Made by a program: the position numbers and the translations under genes. A stretch of DNA of 64,000 nucleotides from Schistocerca nitens (lineage: Eukaryota > Arthropoda > Insecta > Orthoptera > Acrididae): NCBI RefSeq assembly GCF_023898315.1, contig NC_064615.1:735675450-735739449 (forward strand), read 5' to 3'. Positions 1 to 10,082 of this stretch are shown piece by piece; position 1 is the first letter of the stretch, and the number at the start of each line of letters is the position of its first letter. The notes below the pieces were generated by a model that had not been told where the DNA came from, ran no database searches, and saw nothing but the letters and a program-made list of their open reading frames with translations.

Positions 1-660
1 TTCGCTTATGTTGTAGTATGTTATTATATTTTGTGGCAACTCTTCCCATTCTAAAAGGATATTTTTGGTTCAGAAACGGGCAGTTCGTGCACTAAGTGGT
101 GTAAGTTCGCGAACCTCTTGTCGACCCCTGTTCACTAGTCTGGGTTTTGTGACATTGGCGTCTCAATAAACTGTATCTATTGTTTACAGTCGTTTCTTGT
201 TAACAATTTCAGCTTGTTCCCAATAATTAGCAGCTTTCACTCACTTAATATTAGACGGAAATCCAATCTGCATTTGGATCGCACTTCCTTGACTCATGTG
301 CAGAAAGATGTGAAGTATACTGCTGCATCCATTTTCAATAAACTACCACAAGAATTAAAAAATATTGGCAGTAATCCACTCGCATTCAAATCAAAAGTGA
401 AGAGTTTCCTCATAGGTCACTCCTTCTATTCTGCCAAGGAATTCCTTGAAAAATTAAGGTGATTGCTGTGTTGTATTGTTGATTGTGCTAACTTAAACTT
501 ACGAATCTTTTTGGTAGATAAACATTTTATTTTATCTGTTATTACTTTTATGTTGTAATATCGTGTACTGACATGTTCCATGACCTTGGAGATATGCTCC
601 TCAATTTGATCCTACGGAACTAGACGTGTAAAATAAAAAACGAAAAATAAAATAAAAATA
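1..660 (+). mobile_element. 3' end of a non-LTR retrotransposon (LINE), cut by the window edge
   Basis: This is the C-terminal tail of a LINE reverse-transcriptase polyprotein plus its 3' UTR. Around 20-165 the + strand reads through a conserved stretch containing VQKRAVRALSGV and TSCRPLF, which is typical of the region after the RT thumb in CR1/jockey-type elements. After a frameshift the last 82 residues continue at 214-462, with INFKLPQEL-like and KSFLIGHSFYS motifs. An A-rich tail follows at about 628-660. The copy is pseudogenic because a stop near 167 and a frameshift separate the two blocks. The 5' part lies outside the window. The clade assignment is from remembered motifs only. Confidence 0.7.
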
Positions 661-869
661 AAAATTAGATTAATAAGTGAGGTGCGGAAACTAGTAAATG
701 AGCTTTGCTATTTGGATAGCAAAATAACTGATGACGACCGAAGAAGAGATGATATGAAATGAAATGATTATAGCAACAAAATAATTTCTGAAACGGAAGA
801 GTTTGTTAACACCTAATATAAATTTAATTGTTAGAAAGTCTCTTTTTGCAGTATTTTTCTGGGAAGTAG

Positions 870-1290
870 CCTTATAAGGGCGTGAAACGTGGGAGATAAA
901 GAACTCAGACTAGAAGACAATAAAGATTTTGAAATATGGAGCTACAGAATAATGCTGAAGATCAGATAGTAACTAACTGGAAGGTACTGAAGCGAACTGA
1001 GGAGGGACAGAAATGTATTGGACAATTTGACTAAAAGAAATGATAGTCATCTAGGACACATCCCGAAGTATTAAGTAATCGTCAATTTGACAGTGGGGTG
1101 AAATGAGGGGGGGGGGGGTGTAAATTTTGTATGGGGAGACCAACGAATAAATACAGTAATTAGGTTCTAACGGAAGTAGTTTGCAGTAGTTATGGGAGGT
1201 GAACAGGTCTCCACAGGCTGAAGTGGATTAAAGAGCTGCGTCAAACTTTTCTTGATTGAAGATCACAACAACAACAACAACAACAAATAA
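870..1290 (+). mobile_element. RTE-like LINE 3' end with an (ACA)n tail
   Basis: A translated trail on the + strand (about 905-1260) resembles the C-terminus of RTE-like insect LINEs. It has a degenerate 'FExWSYRxMLKI' block, then a 'VLKRTEEG' block, then the terminal 'ASNFS*LK' type ending just before (ACA)n at about 1265-1286. Such a simple-repeat tail is normal for RTE-like elements. Several frameshifts and a run of 12 G at 1107-1118 show that it is dead. The 5' part is absent, as expected from 5' truncation during target-primed reverse transcription. Confidence 0.6.
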
Positions 1291-3385
1291 ACACTATTCC
1301 GCTAAATAACGATGAGTTAAAGTCGAGAGGCCGCGCAGTTACCTCTAGGTGTGTCTTGAAGCACTGACTGCTGCAAAAGCTCTCTACATTTTGATGCAGC
1401 GTGATAGAGTATTTTGAGGGAACTCAAGCCAAGTTGTATTCTTACGCCGGCATTTAGTAAAACAATACCGCTTTACTACACTTCTGATTATTGAGAAGAA
1501 TTACACAGCAGAATCAGATAATCAGATGATAAAGACTCCTTTCTGTGATGAAAATGTCAGGTAAAGGAGATGTAGCTCACCTAAATAGAGAGGAATAAAG
1601 GCGCTAATGGAAATAAATGGGTGTGCGAATTCACTATTAAGAATTACTTCAGATTCTCATTGACGGTAGGTGTTATCCAATTGTATTTATGTGAGATGAA
1701 CATTATATGATTTCACGAGTTGATCAGAAAGGAAATGGCCAGAACTAAAGAGCAAACAGTTGGCGTAGCGGTCCATAGGAACATTCAATGCATTCTTTCA
1801 GTCTCTATGACAAGAGAAATTAATTCCAACCACACAGTCAAACAGAATGTTTTGGAATGATGAGTCACGCCTATCAACTACCTGATCGACAGGTGTTGTT
1901 TTCTTTAGAAACTGTTTATTAATGTCTTCCGATTTCTCTTTCATCGTTGTTTTTGGTATCACGACACGCTGTTAGAAAGTAACATTGTTTATTAATTACG
2001 TTGTGTTATGCTGCACAGTGTGTAGTGTAACTAACTTTAACTCCGTGCCTTTCCAGTCGATCAGAATGAATAGAGAGTTATTAAGTCCCCTGCAGTGATA
2101 CCCACGAAACGTCGGGTCATTTCTAGAAACTCATCCAGATGGAGGTCAGAGAACTGTATCTTATTAATTTCATATATCTTTCACATCGATCTGAAGACCT
2201 TACATCATACGATTCAGGAACGGAAATATAATATCTGAGCAAATTTTCAAGTCTGTACAGTGTAGTTCCTGAATTTCCAAATTAATAGTCATTGCTTCTT
2301 GGCAGCACAGTCACAGACCCCGTCGTTACTGACGTCCCTAGCTACAGGACCGAGCTGTAACGTCACACCACCGCGGGATAAATCTTAGGTACTCAACAGC
2401 AAACAGACTTCGTAATTGAGATTCTAATCACTGTATCAATTACAGAGGGTAATTATATCAGGAAATTAAATATTGCCATTTTATCTCACTTTGTAAACTA
2501 AGATTAACTGCGAGTGTTCCCTATGTAATATCTCAAGATGAAGTGCAGATTAGAATACAATGGCCAGATAAATTTTTAACAGTTCATTATGTGATGAAGA
2601 GTTATTCGGTCTGATAAATGTGTCTTGCCATTATCATATCCCGTATTATAACGACAAATGTAGTTAAGTAGCTCTCAAAACCCTGCTGCGTTATCACTCC
2701 TTCTGTAAGGAGTCACGTAATACAGACAGGCACATGAGATTCCCAAGAAATAGATCATTATGTAAAGATATAAGCCTCCTAATAGCTTCATTATAATGCC
2801 TATCGATTGATTTCCGAAGTGAATGTTACTATGAGATCTCATTGCACCAACGAATAATCTCGCAGTTTGATTGTTTCTAAGGGAGAATGTAACTTTGATT
2901 TTCCATGGTATTGTATCGGACAAAATATCACTTGCGGTACAGTGGTAGGTTCCTTGCTTTACTTCTTTATGGGCCGAGATCATACTACGACATGTAAAAT
3001 ATTAGAACATTTTGTTACAATTTGAGGAAGACGAAATGCTTAACTTCGTAACAATCCATGTCCACAGGAATGTCATGAGCGTTTATTACTGTCACTGAAT
3101 GTTGACGTGTCACGTGATACACAACGAGACTATAGTCCATTAACACGGATTACAATTAGTCACAAACTTTTAAGCAGAGTACCGACAAAGACATTTATCG
3201 CACTGGTGTCATGGTAGAAAGACAATGGTGTCATCTTCGGCGATGATTGCTAACTGGTTTGAACGACACTGCATTCATACATAAGCAAGCGAGATGATGC
3301 ATTGGTGTATGTGAACTCTTCTGCGTGTGTCTATGCTACCGTTTCGCATTCGTTGTTCCTTCTGGCGGTGACTATGTGTCCTTGA
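1291..3385. other. No recognisable gene or repeat
   Basis: AT-rich sequence with short random open frames only. A 102-residue open frame on the minus strand (2675-2983) has a hydrophobic stretch but no motif I recognise and no splice context, so I do not call it a gene. Confidence 0.4.
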
Positions 3386-3401
3386 GATTCTGTCACTAGG
3401 T

Positions 3402-3658
3402 GATGATGATGAGCTCCCATACTCCGAGGAGCGCAGGGAACGATGCGGGAGACCCGCACCGCCGACGAGACAAGGTCCTAGCGAAGGTGGTTTGCCTCTG
3501 CCTTCCTCCAACCGTAATGGGGATGAATGATGGTGATGAAGACGACACAGCAAAACCCAGTCATCTCGAGGCAGGGAAAAACCCTGACCCCACTGGTAAT
3601 CGAACCTGGGACCCCGTGCGCGGGAAGAGAGAACGGCCCCGCAAGAGCAGGAGCTGTG
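3402..3658 (-). mobile_element. SINE-D copy, tRNA-derived head, with target-site duplication
   Basis: On the minus strand the element begins with a tRNA-like head whose B box reads GGTTCGATTACC (about 3595-3606). It continues through a GC-rich body and ends in ATC repeats (3402-3412 on +). A 16-bp target-site duplication with one mismatch flanks it: 3386-3401 and 3659-3674, both of the form GATTCTxTCACTAGGT. The duplication fixes both ends and shows a retrotransposed insertion. Open frames of 90-185 codons across this copy and its flank are chance products of its GC-rich sequence. Confidence 0.8.
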
Positions 3659-4202
3659 GATTCTATCACTAGGTACCATCTGCCATACTTCCAGCGACGG
3701 CCACTTTCGCCGACTCACCGCGCCAGCGGCCCAGGAGGACGAGGGAGCCGGACGTCACGCGGCGAGCGCCCGAGAAGCGGACACTGGAATCATTCTGCAA
3801 CCGCAAACGGGGTAGTCAGGCAAACGCCTGCGCTTCGCTTGAGAATGGACACGTTGCAAAGAGTCTGGCGGACAATGAGAAGCATGCTGAAAACTGATGG
3901 ACCCCTGCAGCGATTAGGACGGAACATCAAGAATACACGCGCGAAAGCATGTGAATTCTTGTGCCTTAGCAGCAGCCGTTTGACCTATTGTAGGAAGTAC
4001 GAACGTCTCAACAATCCCAGCAGCCCACAGGCACTGGGAGGAAAGCAAACAAAACGCGAAGAATTAGCACAGAGAGGCGTGTGAAAGAACTCAGCTTGCT
4101 AAAAGACGTTTTCTGGACATGAACAATGTTACTTGTAAATGATAACAACCAGCAAGTCCTTAGACGAGGTACAAATTTAGGACTGAGAAGCAGAGTGAGC
4201 TG

Positions 4203-4397
4203 CCGGCTTGAGTGGCCGAGCGGTTCTAGGCGCTACAGTCTGGAACCGCACGACCGCTACGGTCGTAGATTCGAATCCTGCCTCGGGCGTGGATGTGTGT
4301 GATGTCCTTAGGTTAGTTAGGTTTAAGTAGTTCTAAGTTCTAGGGGACTGATGACCCTAGAAGTTAAGTCCCATAGTGCTCAGAGCCATTTGATTTT
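4203..4397 (+). mobile_element. SINE-A copy, class II tRNA-derived, with 13-bp target-site duplication
   Basis: The head has the A-box region GTGGCCGAGCGGTTCTAGGC... and a B box (here GATTCGAATCC, usually GGTTCGAATCC), which is the layout of a Ser/Leu-type tRNA. The body contains the motif AGGTTAGTTAGGTTTAAGTA and the 3' end reads CTCAGAGCCATTTGA. A perfect 13-bp duplication GCAGAGTGAGCTG lies at 4190-4202 and 4398-4410. The same family recurs on both strands across the window. Transcription of such elements is normally by RNA polymerase III, and mobilisation uses a partner LINE. Confidence 0.9.
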
Positions 4398-4410
4398 GCA
4401 GAGTGAGCTG

Positions 4411-5289
4411 TTGAAAAGAAGCGTCTTGTGGCTGCTTTTAAAGCAACTGAAGAGTGCATAAAAACATCGAAAGAATGTGTCACCATTGGAGGTGAAATAG
4501 TGAGAAAGATTCCCGAGTTACATACCAGACGACCCAAGGTAGGAAATTTCAACTCATCACAGAGAGGTGTGGTCATTAAATGCTGATCAGTCTTTGGACG
4601 CCATTGCAAATTTAGTCCGCCAGTGGCAATGTCGAGAGAAGTAGAATGTTCGAGGAGTCCTTGAGCTGGGAGATGGACGAGAAGCAAAGGAGACAATTGG
4701 TGAGACAGTGGGGAAACAAGACATGGGAGCTCTTCCATCCATCGCCTACATCCACCTTAAGACACCGTGATTCGCAGCTCTGTCCACGCAACCCGCAAAG
4801 GAGAGAAAACGCGAACAACGTAGCTGGCTGCGTCTCTCCGCAGAGCCATGGGTGCCGATGAGAGTAGCGTACTCGCTACCCACGGCTCCGAAGCGACGCG
4901 CCGTACCGATGCAACACCTGCCGCCGACAGCACTATACGACGAATAATTACGATAATGGTGAGATGATTTGTTCCCCACCCCTCCCTCCTTCCCCTAAAT
5001 AACAAAATCAGATCCGTACCCAGTCAAATAGGCCCTGAAATTAGGAATTTTGTTTTAATTTGTGTAAATGATACTGTAATAAATACATTTCTTTCACATT
5101 TAAATCATCTAAACAGTATGTTTCATTCATACACCAGCCCCTGAATTTCATAACCTACTAAGCATGATTCCATTTAACTACTGATGTTACTTAATTATTG
5201 ATTCCCAGAATGGGGAAATCTCGTTGGTAATTTACATGTTATATGATGTCACATACAATTTCTCGACTTCAATACATAAATATATATAT
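4411..5289. other. Possible LTR-like sequence, otherwise unassigned
   Basis: No gene is recognisable. The right part contains AATAAA-type signals (about 5079) and, from 5200, a diverged copy of the sequence around the primer-binding-site-like motif at 5503. It may therefore be the decayed end of an LTR. No matching second LTR was found by eye. Confidence 0.3.
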
Positions 5290-5485
5290 AGTTCATATCG
5301 CTCTGAGCATTATGGGACTTAACATCTGAGGTCATCAGTCCCATAGACCTTAGAACTACTTAAACCTAACCAACCTAAGGACATCACACACATCCATGCC
5401 CGAGGCAGGATTTGAGCCTGCGATCGTAGCGGTCACGCGGTTCCAGACTAAAGCGCCTAGAACCGCTCGGCCACAACGGCCAGCC
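5290..5485 (-). mobile_element. SINE-A copy, reverse orientation, diverged
   Basis: The reverse complement shows the complete SINE-A order. The head with GGCCGAGCGGTTCTAGGCGC lies near 5450-5475, a mutated B box near 5405-5420, the body TTAGGTTGGTTAGGTTTAAG, and the 3' end near 5290-5315. It is more diverged than the other copies (GATATGAAC instead of GGTTCAAATGG at the tail). I see no convincing target-site duplication. Confidence 0.85.
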
Positions 5486-5502
5486 CGAGTTCACTACATT
5501 TT

Positions 5503-5520
5503 TGGCGCCCAACGTGGGGC
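5503..5520 (+). other. Primer-binding-site-like motif matching the 3' end of tRNA-Lys
   Basis: The 18-mer TGGCGCCCAACGTGGGGC is the form of primer-binding site used by many LTR retroelements primed by tRNA-Lys(1,2). It would sit just downstream of a left LTR in + orientation. The SINE at 5290-5485 lies immediately upstream and may have been inserted in the end of that LTR. A diverged duplicate of the region is at about 5200-5273. No + strand gag follows, so if it is real it is the remnant of a mostly deleted element. Confidence 0.5.
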
Positions 5521-5639
5521 GATCTCATTGGTAATTTGCAGGGTACACGATATCAGAAACGAGATTTTCTCGATCCACTACACAACTTTCCAATATTGCT
5601 ACGATACCTTCCTGTTCAGATAACCCCACATTATTCTTG

Positions 5640-6800
5640 CTCAAACCTCCACAACACTGTTGTATAATGCTGTGTTACGTGACTAGAGGGTGAGAGGCAA
5701 AGCCTGAATGTAGATGTAGATGTAGATGAAGAGACAGGGACTGAAGCAACAGCCAATGGCAGCTCCCAGTCAGCACCCTGGCATTCATCTGACTGGGAAC
5801 ACCAGCCAAGAAACCAGCCATGTGGTGTGTGCCTGCATTCAGTGATACGCAAACTTTAGTTAGGCAGCCAGCAAGAGGTTCTACTGGGGTCTTGCGTAGG
5901 CTGTCTAGAGGCAACGCTTCCTTGGACATCAGCGCAGGCGCAAATGTCGGAGCTATCAGCGACAGCGATGGCAGCGTCGGCTGCGTCGGCGCAGCCTTTA
6001 TCTCCATGGGCATGACTGGTGGAGGCGTGCAGATGACCATTGGGGTGGTGGTGCGATTTCGAGCTCCATGGGTACCACTGGTGGTGGCACCAGCTGAGCC
6101 GGCGCAAAGATCGATGCAGGTGGTGTTGTGGGCCCCAGAAACTGGCCCCTTCAACCTCCACAAACCAACCAACCAAATAGGAATGTGCTGAGAATCACTG
6201 ACTTACTCGTAAGGTCGACACAGCTGGTTCTAGTCATGCCAATGTAGCCCACCAGAATCTTGTACGATGTAGGAAGAAATTCCTAAGCCATTTGTCGTGC
6301 CTGTCCTTCCAATGCTGCTCTTTATCAGAAAGTTTAACGAAGACTTCGTCCTGCTACTGAAATTTTGTATGGTGTGATGGAATGAATTGTTTGCGTCTCA
6401 TCTGAGGAGGTACAATAGGACACAGAGGCGACGGCCGTGTAATAGCTTTTCTGGGAACTTTCCATCGCATGGCAGGGAGTGGTAAGAATAACAGGGTTTC
6501 CCAACGTGACTTTTGAACGTTCGAACAAACCGTACAGCTTGATGCTTGTCGTTGGCGGCGTAAAACCGTAGAAAATCGGCTGACGTGAACTGGGGTCTTT
6601 CTTCGAGACAAGGACTTCAGAAAGACCTTCAAGACAAAATTGAAGGCACCATACTGCAGTAGTAGTGGATACCATGGAGACAACAAAAGGAAATTTAATG
6701 TATGCCTGTACCACCAACTGCCACCACGTTTTCCAGAGTGGAAAAGTGTCTGTGGGCTTAGAAGATAGGGAAAACCTTCCCAAATAAGCTACTGAACCTC
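5640..6800 (-). mobile_element. Decayed Gypsy-type LTR retrotransposon fragment (integrase core to C-terminus)
   Basis: On the minus strand, 6334-6783 reads an integrase-like stretch. It includes WWQLVVQAYIKFPFVVSMVS and, further on, EGLSEVLVSK followed by a degraded version of the DNGPQF region, as in Ty3/Gypsy integrase cores. The block at 5675-6172 then resembles the Pro/Thr-rich C-terminal tail common downstream of insect Gypsy integrases. Catalytic Asp positions are lost (QAYIKF in place of DAYSKF, VSKKDP in place of VSDNGP). Frameshifts between the blocks confirm that it is dead. No LTR pair was identified. Confidence 0.6.
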
Positions 6801-6984
6801 CTCTTCGGGGCCTCCCAGCCTTTCATACCACACAACTTTACCTTACTTTAGTAGAGCCACTTACCTCTCATATGTCTGATGGAATGGAACTGATCACGTT
6901 CAAGTCTGGAACAGTAATATCCTATAACCCATTGCTTGACTTGATTTTATATGCGACGCATGTACAGTATAGTAATTATAAATT

Positions 6985-7690
6985 ATTAAATTTGTCAATA
7001 CCTTTGGGGTGGAAAGGATACAAAATATAAACACAGAGCAGCCAGCTCAGGCAGAAAAATTGGCTCTAACGCATTTGGGCACTGAGTCAGCTGAGCTTGG
7101 ATGACAGATGCAAGTACGTCATTCCAATCTGTTTCAACTCGTTGCCAGAGTTCCTCAATAATGGCGGGTGGTGGATGGTAGCGTACCAGTCTCTTGGCAA
7201 ACGATGACCAGATTGACCAGATATAAAATGGATGTACTTGTGGAGGACATGCTACATGGGGTAATAATAGCACGTACTCTGTACCGATGTGGGTCTAGAT
7301 GATGAGGTCAACATTCAGTCTTAGGTTATCATGTAGAAAGATAAGACCAAGAAGATAACGCACCACAAGTACCCTTAATACTTCAGAAATGTCAATGGTG
7401 CTGCCCAAAATAGCGACTATTCGAACCTGAGGTGATCGTATTGTGTACCCAGTGGCACCCCCCACCATCAGGTCAAGTGCTGAGCCTATATGAGGATTAC
7501 AAATAAAATCTGGCAACATTTTCTCTACCAGGAGCCCCACACAAGGATACATCATGATGACGCAGGCAGAGCAGGAAACTTTCTCAAAAGATGATGTGGT
7601 GCCACACGTGCCTTTCTCTGTTGCCGTGATAAAGGAAGATAAATCCAGTGTGTCCTGCTGATGGTCTATGCTGTTCCAGACGTCGTCACA
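6985..7690 (-). mobile_element. Tc1-like transposase fragment
   Basis: The minus strand carries a Tc1-family transposase catalytic region in two frames. Residues around 7295-7555 match the middle part (GGATGYTIRSPQVRI, then a degenerate FLHDN box). Residues around 6995-7273 match the C-terminal part (IWSSFAKRLVRYHPPP, EELWQRVETDWND). In intact family members the middle part follows an SDESRF box, which is eroded here near 7580. The DDE triad is not intact. Terminal inverted repeats are not visible. Confidence 0.65.
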
Positions 7691-8030
7691 CTCTCCGTGT
7701 GGATACTTGCTGCAGTCTAGCCCATTTCCTGACTGAAGGTCTGATACTATAGGACCGAGCTGTGTCTGTCACCTCTGGCGCTACTCATGTGGTGCCACTG
7801 ATATTCTGTATAGCGTTGTGTTTGATCCATCTCAACCGAATCACACTATATTCAAATACAAGTCATGTGAACCCAACACAAGCAGCAATATCACGAAACA
7901 TACGAACATGAGTAATCGAGAATAATTTAGCACATGTACATTATTTCAGAAGAATCAATTGTCTCAAGTAGGGCAAGTCTCAGCCTTGGCAGCTTCAAGA
8001 AGAGTTATCAGCTGGAGTCTATGGTGTAGA

Positions 8031-8241
8031 GCCGCGAGGGGTAGCCGTGTGGTCTTGGGCGCTTTGCCAAGGTTCACGCGGGCCCCCCCGTCGACGTTCG
8101 AATCCTCCCTGGGGCACGGGAGTGTGTGTTGTCGTTAGTGTAAGTTAGTTGAAGTCAGATTAAGTAATGTGTAAGCCTAGGGACCGATTACCTTATCAGT
8201 TTGGTCCCATAGAAGCTTACCACAGATTGTAAAAAACTTGT
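8031..8241 (+). mobile_element. SINE-B copy with 10-bp target-site duplication
   Basis: This is a second tRNA-derived SINE family. The head reads GCCGCGAGGGGTAGCCGTGT and the B box GTTCGAATCCTCC is near 8095-8108. The body has GTAAGTTAGTTGAAGTCAG and GGACCGATTACC, and the 3' end is A-rich. It is flanked by ATGGTGTAGA (8021-8030) and ATTGTGTAGA (8242-8251), a target-site duplication with one mismatch. The order of parts parallels SINE-A, but the primary sequence is clearly distinct. Confidence 0.8.
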
Positions 8242-8779
8242 ATTGTGTAGAAACAGGCGTAACACCTAGCTAGCACCAAAACGTCTTCCGTCTGCTCGTG
8301 CAGAATACAGGTAACAACCGCCCTCAGGATCATGTCAACTACAGAAGTAGACTAAAACGCCATCTAAATTTGACTGATTGTGCTGTCGATACAAAGGCAA
8401 AACTCACAAAGGAAAAGAGTTTCTCGCTTACTACATTTTCGCCATTCATGGTGTAAAACTACATATGAAGCATACCGTTTTGAAGTATTACTTTTTCCTA
8501 CCAACTGTACTCGCAATATATATATCACATAAACCAAGGAATGTAACTAAAAAAATGTTGTAAGGCACATAATTCATGTGATATGTCGTCGTAAACACTC
8601 AGACACGTGAAAAACTGACGCATCATTTATAACGTTTTACTTTATTATTGCCTACTATCTCACACACAACACTTTTCGCAGACAGTAGCCACATAAATTA
8701 CTAGGCGTATCTGCAACATTATATCATTGTGCAACACGTAGTTCAGCAGATACAACGTCACAGACATTGAACTGCGTCA

Positions 8780-9299
8780 AAATGAAGGAGTTGGTTGAAA
8801 TTCGTTGGAAATAAAGGAGAACTATTTGTACAAATACGTTTGAAATGTGTTAAATATGTGCGAAATATATTTTATATGTGCGTATGGAGGCGAAGCAACT
8901 TGTGGAAAGCTCATCCTAGAGCACTGGAACGATTTCAATCAAATTTGGTAGAAATTTTAGTTACAATCTTGAAACAAATACTGTTGGAGTAACAACCACC
9001 AGCCTCCTTTTGGGGTGAGTGTGATGACGTGGAGAGGGAGGATCGGAAGATGGACAGATTGCGATTGGTGGAAGGAGGAGATAGGCGCAGATAGGAGGAA
9101 GAGGAGGACGAGGAGATAGAGAGAGAAAGGAAAGAAGACAGGATGACAGAGAGAGGGTGAAGAAGAGACAGCCAGAGAGATGGTGGAAGAGGAGATGAAC
9201 AGAGAGGGACGAAGAAGTGGACAGAAGAGGGGTGGACGAGATGGAGTAACAAAACAGTGAAATAAAAACGTAACTGGGCAACGCCAGGTACTCAGCTAG
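8780..9299 (+). mobile_element. Helitron-like 3' end (left boundary unknown)
   Basis: The right end reads CTGGGCAACGCCAGGTACTCAGCTAG followed by T in two parts: a short CTGG..CCAG stem, then about 8 bases, then CTAG at 9296-9299. A small hairpin shortly before CTRR, with insertion before T, is the hallmark of a Helitron 3' terminus. The preceding 250 bp (about 9010-9250) is strongly purine-rich (GA on +). That explains two long serine/leucine-rich open frames on the minus strand, which I do not regard as genes. I did not find a TC 5' terminus, so the start is approximate. Confidence 0.45.
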
Positions 9300-9311
9300 T
9301 GATATTATATA

Positions 9312-9358
9312 ACGATAATAATTCCAATAATAATAATAATAACAGTAATAATTTTGTT
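9312..9358. repeat. AT-rich simple repeat (AAT)n, imperfect
   Basis: Imperfect tandem AAT/ATA units interrupted by CC and CAG. The following stretch to about 10060 shows no recognisable feature. Confidence 0.7.
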
Positions 9359-10061
9359 ATTTGTAATGAGTCACATTTTTTTCAAGGTACTGATGTGATG
9401 ATAACAGTTTCAGCAGCAAGGTATCATCAGATTACTACGAGTAGGCTTCAGCGATGTGTATGAGGAAGGTGATATGCTTAGCTACACTGATCATTTTTAA
9501 GTCAGGTCGCTTACAATGGAGTTTTTTTATCGGTTATTATACTGGTATTCCAGTGCATTCTGAATTTCTTATTCTCTGCAGCAGTGAGATGATACTATTT
9601 ATAATTTGAGAGAAGTGTTTTATTAATTGATACTGATGTCCCATTTTCTGATGGATTCTCAAAACTTTTCAAATACTGTGTAGCTGCGGCGTTTGCTTCC
9701 AGATGAAATTACCGATGTCGTCCCCTGCTGATCCCATAACTCCCTGCAGCTGTCATTAATTCTTTGCTCTTTCAGGATATAATTCCGCCAGAGTCTTTGT
9801 CACTGGAAGTCAAATGCACTATTTATACTAGGAAAACAATTATCTACTTCATCAATAAATTAAGATATATAACAACAGTCGAACTACATCTACAAACTGT
9901 CAGTATCATGCTTGAAGCTTCAAATTCAAAGTGTTCCACATCGTAATGACTTGATCTTGTGTTACTTTCATAAATTCCATACATTCTGCATGTTAATCTG
10001 CTTACGTCAACCAGTTGGTCAGTGCTTCCAAATCAACATGTTCTTGACTGAGGTCACTCAT

Positions 10062-10082
10062 GTTATTATTATTATTATTATT
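10062..10082. repeat. (TTA)n tract flanking the Dong-like element
   Basis: A short TTA microsatellite directly abuts the 3' end of the element. It matches the tract at 11826-11852 and is best read as half of the target repeat. Confidence 0.8.

Noticed and set aside
2675-2983. 102-codon minus-strand open frame with a hydrophobic region
   Set aside because: No recognisable family, no supporting splice context, and its length is plausible by chance in AT-rich DNA.
3527-4084. 185-codon + strand open frame and overlapping 147-codon minus frame
   Set aside because: Both run through the SINE-D copy at 3402-3658 and its GC-rich flank; no family motif and no splice signals.
8935-9281. Two serine/leucine-rich minus-strand open frames of about 105 codons
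   Set aside because: They are translations of a GA-rich low-complexity tract in the Helitron-like region.
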